Origin: Nitrospirota bacterium | GTDB taxonomy: Bacteria > Nitrospirota > Thermodesulfovibrionia > Thermodesulfovibrionales > JdFR-85 | Length of the DNA stretch: 38,507 nucleotides | Assembly (NCBI GenBank): GCA_015492645.1 | Contig: WGER01000024.1 | Span: forward strand, 1 to 38,507 | Direction of reading: 5' to 3' | Part shown: positions 26,888-36,952 of the stretch, piece after piece | Layout: each line of letters begins with the position of its first letter | How positions within the stretch are numbered: position 1 is the stretch's first letter | Made by a program: the position numbers and the translations under genes | The notes under the pieces: generated by a model | Database searches by the model: none | Seen by the model: the letters and a program-made list of their open reading frames with translations, nothing else | Told to the model about the DNA's origin: nothing

Positions 26888-28162
26888 TTGGAGTTATTTG
26901 GAAGACAGAGAGGGCAGGCCCCCCTCTCCTGGAGGATGCTCCCTGAGAGCCTTGAGGAGTTTGTGGGGCAGGAGGAAATACTCGGTCCTGGCAGGCCCCT
27001 CAGGCGTCTGATCGAGGAGGCACGCCTTGTCTCTCTCATCCTCTACGGTCCACCAGGTACAGGCAAGACCGCCCTTGCCAGGATAATAGCATCCAGGATG
27101 GGCCAGAGGTTTGTCCACCTGAACGCAGTGACCGCAGGGGTGAAGGAGATAAGGGAGGTGGTCAGGTACAGCAGAACAGAAAGACCCATCCTCTTTGTGG
27201 ATGAAATCCATCGTTTTAACCGGGTTCAACAGGATGCCCTGCTACCCCATGTTGAATCTGGAGATCTGATCCTGATAGGTGCCTCTACAGAAAACCCCTT
27301 TTTTGCCCTTGTGCCCCCCCTTGCCTCAAGGTCTATAGTGTTTGAGTTCAAACCCCTGTCCGAGGAACAGGTACTGATAATCCTGAGGAGGGCGGTTGTG
27401 AGTCCTAAAGGGCTTGGTGAATATCACCTTCAGGTAGAGGATGGGGTGCTGGAGTTTATAGCCTCTGCCTCAAGGGGCGATGCAAGGAAGGCCCTTAACA
27501 TGCTGGAACTCCTCTTCCTCACTGCCTACAATGAGGACTCTGAGGTGATCAGGCTTCGACTTGAGGATGCGAGGCAGGTACTGAGAGAGAGGTCTCTGTA
27601 CTACGATACGCAGACACATTATGACCTTGCATCAGCGCTCCAGAAGAGTATGAGGGGCTCTGACCCTGATGCCACTGTCTACTGGCTCGCAAGGATGCTT
27701 GAGGCAGGAGAGGACCCGCTGTTTATCGCCCGAAGGATTGTGGTATGTGCTGCAGAGGATGTGGGTAATGCAGACCCCCAGGCCCTGCTTGTGGCTGTGG
27801 CGGCAATGACAGCCACCGAGAAGATCGGCCTTCCCGAGGCGAGGATACCCCTCACCCAGGCGGCCCTCTATGTGGCCACTGCCCCAAAGAGTAATTCCAC
27901 CATTAAGGCGATTGAGGCAGCCACCCGTTCGGTAAGGGAGGAACCCCTTCTTGAGGTTCCAGCACACCTGAAGGACAGCCACTACAGGGGGGCGGAGAGG
28001 CTCGGCAGAGGGAAGGGATATCTCTATCCACACAACTATCCAGGACACTATGTTCAGCAACCCTACTTACCTGAAGAGAGACACTTTTATGAGCCGTCTT
28101 CAGAGGGCTACGAAGAGGTTATCAAGAAACTTTTGAACAAAAGGAGGAGTACGGAGAGATGA
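26888..28162 (+). CDS. rarA: Replication-associated recombination protein A
   Basis: A 424-residue AAA+ ATPase related to clamp loaders, acting at stalled replication forks. Walker A is [15 protein letters not shown] (about 54-68), Walker [16 protein letters not shown], sensor GASTENPFF, and the C-terminal MgsA/RarA domain shows [30 protein letters not shown] and [25 protein letters not shown]. The TTG start at 26888 follows AAGGAG with 6-base spacing; the usual 20-residue N-terminus is retained. It overlaps rny by 4 bases. Confidence 0.93.
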   Translation: MELFGRQRGQAPLSWRMLPESLEEFVGQEEILGPGRPLRRLIEEARLVSLILYGPPGTGKTALARIIASRMGQRFVHLNAVTAGVKEIREVVRYSRTERPILFVDEIHRFNRVQQDALLPHVESGDLILIGASTENPFFALVPPLASRSIVFEFKPLSEEQVLIILRRAVVSPKGLGEYHLQVEDGVLEFIASASRGDARKALNMLELLFLTAYNEDSEVIRLRLEDARQVLRERSLYYDTQTHYDLASALQKSMRGSDPDATVYWLARMLEAGEDPLFIARRIVVCAAEDVGNADPQALLVAVAAMTATEKIGLPEARIPLTQAALYVATAPKSNSTIKAIEAATRSVREEPLLEVPAHLKDSHYRGAERLGRGKGYLYPHNYPGHYVQQPYLPEERHFYEPSSEGYEEVIKKLLNKRRSTER

Positions 28163-29709
28163 ACGGACTACAGATACTGATCGGGATCGCAATTGGATGC
28201 ATAATTTCAACAGTAGTGTTTCTTTTGATAAGAAGGAAGACCGGGCCTCTGCCGGGTGAGTCACCCGATGAGGTGATCGAGAAGGCCCGCCAGGAGGCAG
28301 AGAGGATAAGGCAGCAGGCCCAACTTGAGGCAAAGGATGTCGTTTACAAGGCAAGGGTGGAGGTAGACCGTGAACTGAGGGACAGGCAGCACGAACTGAA
28401 CAGGATAGAGAAGAGGCTCAGGGCGAAGGAGGAACAGTTAGACAGGAAACTGGACAAACTGGACAGTAAAGAAAGTGAACTCCTGAGACGTGAAAGGGAC
28501 CTCTCATACCGAGAGAGGCAGATCAGGGAAAAGGAGGCCGATCTCGAAAGGGTCCTGCAGGAACAGATAGAGACCCTCCAGAGGATAGCAGGTATGAACA
28601 CAGAGGAGGCGAAGGCGGAACTGTTCAGACGGATAGAAGAGGAGACGAGGTTTGAGGCAGCCAAGATGGTCAAAAGGATAGAAGAGGAGGCGAAGGAAGA
28701 GGCTGAGAGAAAGGCGAAGGAGATCATAGGGCTTGCGGTCCAGAGGTACGCAAGTGACTATGTGGCAGATATAACTGTATCTGCTGTGGCATTGCCGAAT
28801 GATGAGATGAAAGGACGGATTATAGGCCGAGAAGGCAGAAACATAAGGGCCCTTGAGGCTGCCACAGGGGTTGACCTGATTGTTGACGACACCCCTGAGA
28901 TGGTGACCCTCAGTTGCTTTGACCCAGTAAGGAGAGAGATCGCAAGAGTCTCTTTGGAAAGGCTCATCGCCGATGGCAGGATCCATCCTGCCAGGATAGA
29001 AGAGGTGGTGGAGAAGGTGAGGAGAGAGATCAATGCGATTATGAAAGAGGAGGCAGAAAAGGCGATCTTTGATCTCGGCCTCAGCGGTATCCATCCTGAG
29101 TTAATAAAACTTCTTGGCAGGCTCAAGTACAGGACCTCCTACGGACAGAATGTGCTTCAGCACTCAAGGGAAGTGGCCTATCTTGCAGGAATGATGGCAG
29201 CAGAACTGGGCGTTGATGTGAGACTCGCAAAGAGGGCCGGTCTACTGCATGACATAGGTAAGGCCGTTGATCATGAAATGGAGGGCTCACACCACGAGAT
29301 AGGAGTTAATATTGCGAGAAAATACGGAGAGGATGAGAGGGTACTTAATGCGATTGCCTGTCATCACGGAGATGTGGACCCCATATGTGTAGAGGCCGCC
29401 CTTGTTGCTGCAGCAGATGCACTGTCAGCAGCAAGACCTGGTGTGAGGAGGGAGAGTATAGAGAATTATCTGAAGAGGTTGAAGAGAATTGAAGAGATAG
29501 CGATGTCCTTTGATGGAGTCGAAAAGTGCTATGCAATGCAGGCAGGCAGAGAGATAAGGATCATAGTTAAACCTGATAGCGTTTCAGAGGAGATGGCCTC
29601 ACTTATCGCCCGTGAGATATCAAAGAAGATAGAGTCTGAACTCACCTATCCGGGCCAGATAAAGGTGATGGTGATAAGGGAGACCAGGTTTGTTGAGTTT
29701 GCGAAATGA
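28159..29709 (+). CDS. rny: Ribonuclease Y
   Basis: Membrane-anchored endoribonuclease that starts mRNA decay. The 516-residue protein has an N-terminal membrane helix (about 4-24), a long charged coiled coil (about 35-195), a KH domain with [29 protein letters not shown] (about 217-246), and an HD domain with [26 protein letters not shown] (HD near 365) and CHHGDVDP. Length and order match RNase Y. It is coupled by ATGA overlaps to rarA and to the YmdB-type gene, the usual neighbour of rny. Confidence 0.96.
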   Translation: MNGLQILIGIAIGCIISTVVFLLIRRKTGPLPGESPDEVIEKARQEAERIRQQAQLEAKDVVYKARVEVDRELRDRQHELNRIEKRLRAKEEQLDRKLDKLDSKESELLRRERDLSYRERQIREKEADLERVLQEQIETLQRIAGMNTEEAKAELFRRIEEETRFEAAKMVKRIEEEAKEEAERKAKEIIGLAVQRYASDYVADITVSAVALPNDEMKGRIIGREGRNIRALEAATGVDLIVDDTPEMVTLSCFDPVRREIARVSLERLIADGRIHPARIEEVVEKVRREINAIMKEEAEKAIFDLGLSGIHPELIKLLGRLKYRTSYGQNVLQHSREVAYLAGMMAAELGVDVRLAKRAGLLHDIGKAVDHEMEGSHHEIGVNIARKYGEDERVLNAIACHHGDVDPICVEAALVAAADALSAARPGVRRESIENYLKRLKRIEEIAMSFDGVEKCYAMQAGREIRIIVKPDSVSEEMASLIAREISKKIESELTYPGQIKVMVIRETRFVEFAK

Positions 29710-30494
29710 GGGTCCTCTTCATAGGCGATATTGTTGGAAGGCCTGGCAGGAGGGCAGTTAGAGAGTTTCTGCCCTCCCTCGTCTCCCGACTCAAGATAGA
29801 CCTCGTGGTGGCTAATTGTGAGAATGCCGCAGGTGGCTTTGGTATCACCGAGAAGGTGGCTGAGGAGATCTTCTCCTATGGGGTCCATGTGATGACATCA
29901 GGTAATCACATCTGGGACAAGAAGGAGGCGATAGGGTATATACAGAAGGTGGACAGGGTCCTGAGGCCCCTCAACTACCCGCCCGGAGTGCCGGGCAGGG
30001 GCAGTATCATTTTGACGGTCAAGGGTGAAAAGGTTGCGGTGGTTAATCTGGCAGGCAGGGTATTTATGCCGACCCTGGACTGCCCCTTCAGAAAGGTGGA
30101 TGAATTCCTTGAGGTTATAAAGGATGAGACATCTGTGGTCCTCATAGACTTTCATGCAGAGGCGACATCTGAGAAGATAGCCTTCGGATACTATGTAGAT
30201 GGCAGAGTGACTGCGGTAATAGGCACCCATACCCATGTCCAGACTGCCGATGAGCAGATCCTGCAGGGTGGTACTGCCTACATCACGGATGTGGGTATGA
30301 CAGGTCCGGTAAACTCAGTAATAGGGGTGGAGGTAAAGGATATACTGGACAGGTTCCTGACCCAGATGCCAAAAAAGTTTAATACCGCAAAGGGGCCTGT
30401 GATCTTCTCATCAGTCCTTATCGAGATAGACCCTTCAACCTCTAAGGCCACATCCATTAAAAGGCTCAACCTCAGGTCCAATGGCAGCAGGTGA
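29706..30494 (+). CDS. YmdB-type metallophosphoesterase
   Basis: A 262-residue cytoplasmic phosphodiesterase of the YmdB family, which hydrolyses cyclic mononucleotides and influences RNase Y and biofilm genes in Bacillus. The metal-binding motifs appear in order: [41 protein letters not shown] and [11 protein letters not shown]. The position directly after rny is conserved in many bacteria. It overlaps the cytochrome gene by 14 bases if that gene starts at 30481. Confidence 0.92.
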   Translation: MRVLFIGDIVGRPGRRAVREFLPSLVSRLKIDLVVANCENAAGGFGITEKVAEEIFSYGVHVMTSGNHIWDKKEAIGYIQKVDRVLRPLNYPPGVPGRGSIILTVKGEKVAVVNLAGRVFMPTLDCPFRKVDEFLEVIKDETSVVLIDFHAEATSEKIAFGYYVDGRVTAVIGTHTHVQTADEQILQGGTAYITDVGMTGPVNSVIGVEVKDILDRFLTQMPKKFNTAKGPVIFSSVLIEIDPSTSKATSIKRLNLRSNGSR

Positions 30495-32418
30495 CCTCAG
30501 CAAAAGGATGAGACCCCTCCTTGTGGTGGTGCTCTTTCTGCAGTTTGTTGTGATAACAGCAACCCTCGGTTACAGGAGGTGGATGGATACCTCAGATGGT
30601 TGCATCAGATGCCATTCAGACAGAAAGAAACTGAAGGAGTTGAAGGCTGAATGGGCCTATGTTACCCTTGAGGATGTCCGGAAACAGAGCAGGCATCCCA
30701 ATATCACCTGCCGTGATTGCCATCTCGGCAACGGCCGGACAGATGAGCCTGAAGAGGCGCACAGGGGGATGCTCAAGATGCTGATAGTGGGAGAGGATGG
30801 CAGTATTCTTTCAAGAGAAGAGGGGTATCCGGGTCCCCTGAGAGAATCTGGTGATGATGAGATGTTTGCACTCATGCCGAAGATCGAGATGGAAGGTGAA
30901 TTGTATATGCTACCCTGGGTGAGAAACATCCTCTGGCATGACAGGGATCCTGAGACCCTCGGTTTTGATCCTGAATTGGCAGAGCAGACATGTGGAAAGA
31001 GCGGATGCCACCCGGAGGCATTAAAGCAGTTTCGGAAGACCATCATGGGCCGGAATTATCGCCAGAGGACGATGAGGACATGGCTCAAACCCTACGGGCC
31101 ACACAACTGCGGACCCTCTTTTGCAGACCCTGCACCACCTGAGGTCCTTGAGGCAGCCCGGTTTGACTATCGTAATACAGAAGAGATAATAAAGGAACTG
31201 AATACCGAGTTTACCAGGCAACAGGCAGAGGCGAAACAGAGGTTCTGTAATGTCTGCCATGCGGGTTGCCTTGACTGCCATTATGCACCATCAGCCAAAT
31301 CAGGGGTCCATGCATTTCTGAGGGTGCCTGAGTCCAAGAGTTGTTCAGGATGGGGCAGGGGGGCGAGTACCTGCCATCCAGGGGCAATGGTGAGCAGGAG
31401 GGGAGAGACCTATATAGGGGGTGACTACTCCATACCTCAGGGCATGAAGCCGGATGTCCATTACAAGAAGGGTATCCAGTGTGTGGACTGTCATCTCACA
31501 GGTGAGAAGGGAATGGGAGATATAGAGAGGACGGCCTCCTGTCAGGACTGCCATATAGATGAAGAGGACGCCCTCAAAGAGGGCCTTCACAGGGAGATGC
31601 TCTGTGCGGCATGTCATATAAGTCAGTTGGGAGGATATCAGATCACTGTCTGGGGACCTGGGAAGGTGGCTGAAAGGGAGAACCCCTTCCATAAATATTC
31701 ACTCTATTACGGGATACAGAGACCACCCATAATAATGAAGGACCAGAAGGGTATATGGATGCCTGTAAAGGTCTGGCCCCATAGCGTGGGAAACATCGGC
31801 GTGGAAGTACCACCTTCAGATGAGGTAAAGTTCCGCTGGCCTGATGGACAGACCAGAGATGCCTATTATATAATCGGGACCTTCGATGATCTGCCAGAGA
31901 ACAACAAGCACCTGCTCTGGATGGAGATTGAGGAGGCGGCACATCCCTTTGGAAAGGCGAGAGACTGTGAGAGTTGTCACCGCTCTGAATCGCAGATCTC
32001 CTATTCAGAATGGGAGTTCTATGACAATGACGGTGCAGAGCCCTTCAGAGGAGAACACAGGATAGTGGCTGACTCAAGGGGGTTGAGGATCGAAGGCCTC
32101 CAGAATACAACCCCTATCAAGGTCCTCCCTGGAAGGCGCCTTTCTGATTTTGCCTCGTGGGTGTACCTTAAAGATAAATGGAAGGTACCAGGTGATTTTT
32201 CAATCAAGGTTGACAGAAAAAAATACTTGAAATACAAAGAGATTTATTCAAAACTTAAAGTGCTTCTTGATAAAAAAGAGAGGTCTCTCCGTGATAAAAG
32301 GGCGCTGAGGAGGCATAGACAGTTGAGGCTGAAACTCCTGCACAACCTGAAGGAGGCAGGACAATGGTTGAGGGAGGCATCGGAGGGGTCCAGGTTGCCA
32401 CAGCGGGGTGTTAAGTGA
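30481..32418 (+). CDS. Membrane-anchored multihaem c-type cytochrome
   Basis: A 645-residue exported electron-transfer protein with one N-terminal membrane anchor (about 11-31). Eight canonical CxxCH haem sites are visible at about residues 41, 77, 256, 263, 334, 354, 375 and 496. Two further Cys-to-CH motifs have unusual spacing: CGKSGCH (171-177, CX4CH) and C288...C298-H299 (CX9CH), so it may carry eight to ten haems. A basic, helical tail (about 575-635) has no haem sites. The family is not one I recognise. The start is ATG 30481, or ATG 30508 after the upstream stop. Its place between the YmdB-type gene and lptC looks accidental. Confidence 0.82.
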   Translation: MAAGDLSKRMRPLLVVVLFLQFVVITATLGYRRWMDTSDGCIRCHSDRKKLKELKAEWAYVTLEDVRKQSRHPNITCRDCHLGNGRTDEPEEAHRGMLKMLIVGEDGSILSREEGYPGPLRESGDDEMFALMPKIEMEGELYMLPWVRNILWHDRDPETLGFDPELAEQTCGKSGCHPEALKQFRKTIMGRNYRQRTMRTWLKPYGPHNCGPSFADPAPPEVLEAARFDYRNTEEIIKELNTEFTRQQAEAKQRFCNVCHAGCLDCHYAPSAKSGVHAFLRVPESKSCSGWGRGASTCHPGAMVSRRGETYIGGDYSIPQGMKPDVHYKKGIQCVDCHLTGEKGMGDIERTASCQDCHIDEEDALKEGLHREMLCAACHISQLGGYQITVWGPGKVAERENPFHKYSLYYGIQRPPIIMKDQKGIWMPVKVWPHSVGNIGVEVPPSDEVKFRWPDGQTRDAYYIIGTFDDLPENNKHLLWMEIEEAAHPFGKARDCESCHRSESQISYSEWEFYDNDGAEPFRGEHRIVADSRGLRIEGLQNTTPIKVLPGRRLSDFASWVYLKDKWKVPGDFSIKVDRKKYLKYKEIYSKLKVLLDKKERSLRDKRALRRHRQLRLKLLHNLKEAGQWLREASEGSRLPQRGVK

Positions 32419-32933
32419 TAAAATCACCTATGCGTTCTGTTGTCTTCTTTGGGCTGTTGGTTGTCCTGTTCCTGTTTGCCCTTCTTTTAATGCCAAAAGA
32501 GGAGGTTGAAAGGGTTGTTGCAGGTGATTCCCTTCTGAGGGGAGTACACATCATCAGATATGGTGCTGAGGGTATCAGGTGGGAGGCCGAGGTAGAAGAG
32601 GCGAGGGTGACAGATACCTCCGGGATAGCGAGACTCAAAGGGGTCAGCCTCTTTTATCCTGCATGGTCATTCAGGGTAGAAGGAGAAATGGGCTCATATG
32701 CACTGACCACAGGTTCGCTCAATCTCACTGGCAGGATAATGGCGGTTGGTCCTGACATAAGGCTCACCGCCTCAGAGGTGAGTTATGATGCACAGCAGAG
32801 AAGACTACTCCTCAGGGGTACCCTCCGGGTGGAGGGAAAAAGGTTCATTGCTACTGCAGATAGAGGAGAGATACTGGATACAGATATTGTGAGGATGTAT
32901 GGTAATGTCAGGACGGTGTTCAGGGGTACTTAG
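32415..32933 (+). CDS. lptC: LPS export protein LptC
   Basis: A 172-residue bitopic protein: membrane helix about 8-25, then a periplasmic beta-jellyroll with GVHIIRYGAEGIRWEAEVEEA and RLTASEVSYDAQQRRLLLRG. LptC links the LptBFG transporter to LptA and passes lipopolysaccharide across the periplasm. Sequence similarity in this family is low; the call rests on length, topology and the following lptA and lptB genes. GTG start in an overlap with the cytochrome stop. Confidence 0.8.
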   Translation: MIKSPMRSVVFFGLLVVLFLFALLLMPKEEVERVVAGDSLLRGVHIIRYGAEGIRWEAEVEEARVTDTSGIARLKGVSLFYPAWSFRVEGEMGSYALTTGSLNLTGRIMAVGPDIRLTASEVSYDAQQRRLLLRGTLRVEGKRFIATADRGEILDTDIVRMYGNVRTVFRGT

Positions 32934-33390
32934 TATACTGATTATAATACTATTGGCCATAGGGTCTACAGAGGCAGGTGATAGGGGTCCTGACGGTTTC
33001 TTCTCTGAGGATGCCCCCATAGAGATAACCTCTGAAAGCCTCTCTGCAGACAGTAATCAGAGGATTGCCATCTTTGAGGGTAAAGTGGTGGCAAGACAGG
33101 CCGAAACCACTCTCACGGCAGAGTGGCTTCAGGTCACCTATGACGAAAACGGGGAGGTGGTGAAGATCCTTGCCAGAGGAGACGTGAGGATCAAAAAAGG
33201 CGACAGAATGGTGGAGGCGGAGGAGGCGGAATACCTCAGGAGAGAGGGTAAAATAATACTGAGGGGGCATCCAGTGGCGGTCTCACCGAATACACGGGTG
33301 GAGGGCACGAGGATGGTCTATTTTATCCAGAATGGCAGATACACGGTGGAGAATTCCAGGGTGATACTCTCCTCACCAGATACTGAGTAA
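32899..33390 (+). CDS. lptA: LPS transport periplasmic protein LptA
   Basis: A 163-residue periplasmic protein with a signal peptide (about 1-26, ending near STEAG) and an OstA/LptA beta-jellyroll: PIEITSESLSADSNQRIAIFEGKVVARQ, LTAEWLQVTYDENGEVVKILARGDVRI, and VEAEEAEYLRREGKIILRG. LptA forms the bridge for lipopolysaccharide between inner and outer membranes. ATG at 32899 or 32905. It overlaps lptC by 35 bases and lptB by one base (TAATG). The presence of the Lpt set is evidence for an LPS-bearing outer membrane. Confidence 0.88.
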   Translation: MVMSGRCSGVLSILIIILLAIGSTEAGDRGPDGFFSEDAPIEITSESLSADSNQRIAIFEGKVVARQAETTLTAEWLQVTYDENGEVVKILARGDVRIKKGDRMVEAEEAEYLRREGKIILRGHPVAVSPNTRVEGTRMVYFIQNGRYTVENSRVILSSPDTE

Positions 33391-34112
33391 TGGGGTTACT
33401 CCTCGCCAGAGGGCTCAGAAAGTCCTACAGGGGTACCCCTGTGGTAGACGGGGTGGATATAGAGGTCTCAGAAGGAGAGATAGTAGGGCTTTTAGGACCC
33501 AACGGAGCAGGTAAGACAACCACCTTTTACATGCTTGTGGGGTATATAAGGCCAGATGGTGGACAGATCTTCTTAGATAATGAGGAGATAGGAAGACTCC
33601 CGATGTATGAGAGGGCAAAAAGGGGGATTTCCTATCTGCCACAGGAACCATCGGTCTTCAGGAAATTAACAGTAAAAGAAAATATACAGGTGGTCTTAGA
33701 GGTGAAGGGACTACAGGGAGAGGAGTTGAGGGAAAAGGTAGAGAAGACCCTCGAGGAGTTCAGACTCCAGCCACTGGCAGACAGATTTGGGGCCCAGTTG
33801 TCGGGAGGCGAGAGGAGGAGGACAGAGATCGCAAGGGCTGTGGCCCTTGAACCGAGATTCATACTCCTTGATGAGCCCTTTGCAGGGATTGACCCGATTG
33901 CAGTTACTGAGTTGAAGTCACTCCTCAGATATCTCAAACAGAAGGGTATAGGTATCCTTATCACTGATCACAATGTGAGAGAGACCCTCTCCATAACAGA
34001 TAGGTCATATATCATAAATAATGGTATAATAATAAAAGAGGGTAGCACAGAAGAACTGATAAAAGATACAGCAGTTCAGGAGACATATCTGGGAAGGGAG
34101 TTCAGGTTATAA
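33390..34112 (+). CDS. lptB: LPS export ABC ATPase LptB
   Basis: A 240-residue ATPase that powers lipopolysaccharide extraction with LptF and LptG. It shows Walker A GPNGAGKTT, the family-specific ISYLPQEPSVFRKLTVKENI, signature LSGGERRR, Walker B FILLDEPFAGIDP and switch ITDHN, followed by VRETLSITDRSYIINNG. TAATG overlaps on both sides, with lptA and rpoN. The lptB-rpoN-hpf-rapZ order is a widely conserved cluster in Gram-negative bacteria. lptF and lptG are not in the window. Confidence 0.96.
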   Translation: MGLLLARGLRKSYRGTPVVDGVDIEVSEGEIVGLLGPNGAGKTTTFYMLVGYIRPDGGQIFLDNEEIGRLPMYERAKRGISYLPQEPSVFRKLTVKENIQVVLEVKGLQGEELREKVEKTLEEFRLQPLADRFGAQLSGGERRRTEIARAVALEPRFILLDEPFAGIDPIAVTELKSLLRYLKQKGIGILITDHNVRETLSITDRSYIINNGIIIKEGSTEELIKDTAVQETYLGREFRL

Positions 34113-35533
34113 TGGCTCTGGATATTAAACTGGATGTAAAGTTGACCCAGAAACTGGTCCTGACGCCCCAACTACAGCAGGCGATAAAACTCTTGCAACT
34201 ACCGCAGTTGGAACTCGCACAGGCGATCAACCAGGAACTGGAGGTCAACCCCTTTTTAGAGGAGATACCGAAGGAGGAGAGCGAGGAGGTTACAGAGGCT
34301 GAACAGGCCGACAGTGAGGAGGAGGATCCACTCCCACTGGAGAAACTCACCACCTTCCGGATAGATGACTACTTTGAGGAAAGAGGCAGTGATGGCAGGG
34401 ACCTCGGTTACTTCAATCCTGGGATCGAGGAACGGCCCTCCTTTGAGAATTTTCTGAGAAGCCCCACATCCCTCTACGACCATCTCCTCTGGCAACTCAA
34501 TATGATGAACATTCCAGCAGAGATCAGGCAGGTGGCTGAGGCGATAGTGGGCAACCTTGATGAGAATGGATATTTCAGGCTGCCCTTAGAGGAGATAGCC
34601 CGTATCTGTAATACCGATCTGAAGACTGTAGAGGAGGCCCTAAGGGTGGTTCAGGATCTCGATCCACCAGGTATAGGAGCTAGGGACCTGAAAGAGTGTC
34701 TACTCCTTCAGATAAGACAATCAGGACTACAGGGGACACTTGTGGAGAGGATTGTTCAGAACAATCTGAAAGACCTGGAAAGGAAGGACTATCAGGCGAT
34801 TGCAAAGATGTATGATGCCACGGTGGATGACATCAGGGTGGCGGTAGATCTGATCTGTCAGTTGGACCCAAAACCTGCAAGAAACTTTTCTGGACATGAG
34901 ACAAACTATATCGTGCCGGATGTCTTTGTGGAAAAGACCGAGGAGGGCTACAGGATCATCCTGAATGATGACGGTCTACCCAGATTGAAGTTGAATAACT
35001 TCTACCGTAAGATGCTGACCTGTGAAACCCTCAGCAAGGAGGAGAAGAAATTTCTGAGGGAGAAACTCCGTTCTGCCCTCTGGTTGATAAAGAGCCTTGA
35101 CCAGAGACAGAGGACCATCTATAAGGTAACAGAGAGTATACTCAAATTTCAGAGGGAGTTCTTTGACAAGGGTCCACAGTACATAAGACCCCTGAACCTG
35201 AGGGAGGTGGCTCAGGATATAAACATGCATGAGAGCACAGTGAGCAGGGTTACCCTCAACAAATACCTCGCCTGTTCTCATGGAATATTCAGTTTTAAGT
35301 ACTTTTTCAGCAGCGCTGTCCGTTCAGACAATGGGGATGTCTCTTCAAGGATGGTGAAAGAGAAGATCAAGAGGATCATAGAAAGGGAGAACCCCTTTAA
35401 ACCTTATAGTGATCAACAGATTGCTAATATACTGAAGGAAGAGAATATAGAGATTGCCCGCAGGACTGTGGCCAAATACAGAGAGGAGATGGGTATACCA
35501 TCTCAGTCCAAGAGAAAAAAGAGGACCCCATAG
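34112..35533 (+). CDS. rpoN: RNA polymerase sigma-54 factor
   Basis: A 473-residue alternative sigma factor needing enhancer-binding ATPases. The N-terminal activator region is glutamine/leucine rich (QKLVLTPQLQQAIKLLQLPQLEL); an acidic linker (about 50-90) follows, then the core-binding domain, a helix-turn-helix (LREVAQDINMHESTVSRVTLNKYL) and the RpoN box ARRTVAKYREEMGIPSQSKR at about residue 447. Overlap TAATG with lptB. Its control targets are unknown here; I did not find a clear GG-N10-GC promoter in the gene-free gaps. Confidence 0.97.
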   Translation: MALDIKLDVKLTQKLVLTPQLQQAIKLLQLPQLELAQAINQELEVNPFLEEIPKEESEEVTEAEQADSEEEDPLPLEKLTTFRIDDYFEERGSDGRDLGYFNPGIEERPSFENFLRSPTSLYDHLLWQLNMMNIPAEIRQVAEAIVGNLDENGYFRLPLEEIARICNTDLKTVEEALRVVQDLDPPGIGARDLKECLLLQIRQSGLQGTLVERIVQNNLKDLERKDYQAIAKMYDATVDDIRVAVDLICQLDPKPARNFSGHETNYIVPDVFVEKTEEGYRIILNDDGLPRLKLNNFYRKMLTCETLSKEEKKFLREKLRSALWLIKSLDQRQRTIYKVTESILKFQREFFDKGPQYIRPLNLREVAQDINMHESTVSRVTLNKYLACSHGIFSFKYFFSSAVRSDNGDVSSRMVKEKIKRIIERENPFKPYSDQQIANILKEENIEIARRTVAKYREEMGIPSQSKRKKRTP

Positions 35534-35558
35534 AAAACCCACTAAAAGGAGGAGCAGG

Positions 35559-36089
35559 ATGAATATCATCATTAATGGAAGGCATCTTGAGGTTACACCA
35601 GCACTCAGGGAGTATGCTGAAAAGAAGGTGAAGAAGTTTGAGAGGTTTCTCTCTAATATCACAGAGGCTGTGGTGACACTTTCTGTTGAGAAGTACAGGC
35701 ACAAGGCAGAGGTCCTCCTGAAGGCAAACGGTGTGATGATCCAGGCTGAGAGCGTCACCTCTGAAATTTACTCCTCCATAGATGATGTGGTAGAGAAACT
35801 GGAAAAACAGATAAAAAAATACAAGGGGAAATTAACAGCCCACAGGAAGGAGAACCGCTCACCCAAGACCAGTATCCCCGTAACAGTGGAGGAGACAGAA
35901 CCAAACCCTGAGGTGAGGATCATAAAGAGGAAGAGGTTTGAGATGAAGCCGATGACCCCTGAGGAGGCTGCAATGCAGATGGAACTGCTCGACAAGGATT
36001 TCTTTGTATTTACGAATGCAGAGACCGGCAGCATAAATGTGATATACAGGAGAAACGATGGTAACTTCGGTCTCATAGAACCTGCATAG
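35559..36089 (+). CDS. hpf: Ribosome hibernation promoting factor, long form
   Basis: A 176-residue protein with an N-terminal HPF domain (MNIIINGRHLEVTPALREYA, YSSIDDVVEKLEKQIKKYKGKL) that binds the 30S decoding region, a linker, and a C-terminal dimerisation domain (about 118-176, KPMTPEEAAMQMELLDKDFFVFTNAETG and INVIYRRNDGNFGLIEP). The long form makes 100S ribosome dimers. I chose the ATG at 35559 after AAAGGAGG; an upstream in-frame start at 35454 would lie inside rpoN and has no family support. Confidence 0.95.
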   Translation: MNIIINGRHLEVTPALREYAEKKVKKFERFLSNITEAVVTLSVEKYRHKAEVLLKANGVMIQAESVTSEIYSSIDDVVEKLEKQIKKYKGKLTAHRKENRSPKTSIPVTVEETEPNPEVRIIKRKRFEMKPMTPEEAAMQMELLDKDFFVFTNAETGSINVIYRRNDGNFGLIEPA

Positions 36090-36090
36090 A

Positions 36091-36951
36091 TTGGGCAGGA
36101 CTCCAGAAAGAAGGCTGATCATAGTTACAGGTCTGTCAGGGGCAGGAAAGAGCGTGGCATTACGGGCTCTTGAGGATAGTGGTTATTTCTGTGTTGATAA
36201 CTTTCCATTTCCCCTCCTGAAGGACCTGCTGAAATTAACAAGGAAAGACAAACAGACCCGCCACCTTGCTATTGGTGTGGATATCCGTGAGAGGGCGTTT
36301 CTGACAAATATCCAGAGTGATGTGAAGGACCTGAAGAGGAGGTTCCATGCCCAGATACTCTTTCTGGAGGCAGACAGTGATGTCCTCCTCCGGAGATACA
36401 AGGAGACCCGTAGACCCCATCCATTGCAGGACTCAGAGGGAAACCTACAGAAGGCACTGGAGGCAGAGAGACAGATGCTCCAGGCCCTGAGGGAGATGGC
36501 AGACTTGATTGTGGATACATCCTCTTTCAGCCCCCACCAACTCAGGCAATACGTAATGCAGAGGTTCTGTGGAAAGGGACCTTCATTCGGGATTACACTC
36601 CTTTCCTTTGGTTACAAATACGGAATACCGCCAAACGTTGACCTGCTCTTTGATATCCGATTTCTGAGGAATCCCCATTTTGTAGAGACCCTGAGGCCCC
36701 TGACCGGTCTGGATGAGCCAGTGAGGGAGTTTGTGCTTAAAGACCCACTCACTGAAGAGATGTTGATGAGACTCAAGGACCTCCTCGGCTTTCTGATCCC
36801 CCTTTACCAGAGAGAGGGAAAGAGCAACCTGACCATAGGTATAGGATGCACAGGCGGAAGACACCGTTCACCCGTGATTGTTGAAGTGCTCAAGGGGTTT
36901 ATTGCAGAGGAGTTTAAGGTGCCTGTACATACGCTCCACAGGGAGTTGTGA
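36091..36951 (+). CDS. rapZ: RapZ/YvcJ-type nucleotide-binding protein
   Basis: A 286-residue P-loop protein of the RapZ/YvcJ family. In E. coli RapZ steers RNase E cleavage of a small RNA; in others it binds UDP-GlcNAc-like metabolites, so the role here is uncertain. Visible are Walker A GLSGAGKS (14-21), DSGYFCVDNFP, the C-terminal FGYKYGIPPNVDLLFDIRFLRNPHF and IGCTGGRHRSPVI. A TTG start one base after the hpf stop fits the family N-terminus; no strong ribosome site, so translation is probably coupled to hpf. Confidence 0.93.
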   Translation: MGRTPERRLIIVTGLSGAGKSVALRALEDSGYFCVDNFPFPLLKDLLKLTRKDKQTRHLAIGVDIRERAFLTNIQSDVKDLKRRFHAQILFLEADSDVLLRRYKETRRPHPLQDSEGNLQKALEAERQMLQALREMADLIVDTSSFSPHQLRQYVMQRFCGKGPSFGITLLSFGYKYGIPPNVDLLFDIRFLRNPHFVETLRPLTGLDEPVREFVLKDPLTEEMLMRLKDLLGFLIPLYQREGKSNLTIGIGCTGGRHRSPVIVEVLKGFIAEEFKVPVHTLHREL

Positions 36952-36952
36952 G

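Noticed and set aside
35454-35558. Upstream start of hpf inside rpoN
   Set aside because: The ATG at 35559 has a strong AAAGGAGG site and matches the HPF N-terminus; the extra segment is rpoN sequence in another frame.
36878-36952. Upstream ATG for the cysteine desulfurase
   Set aside because: The added 25 residues are read inside the rapZ coding end; the family starts at the YLDHNATTP region, matched by GTG 36953.
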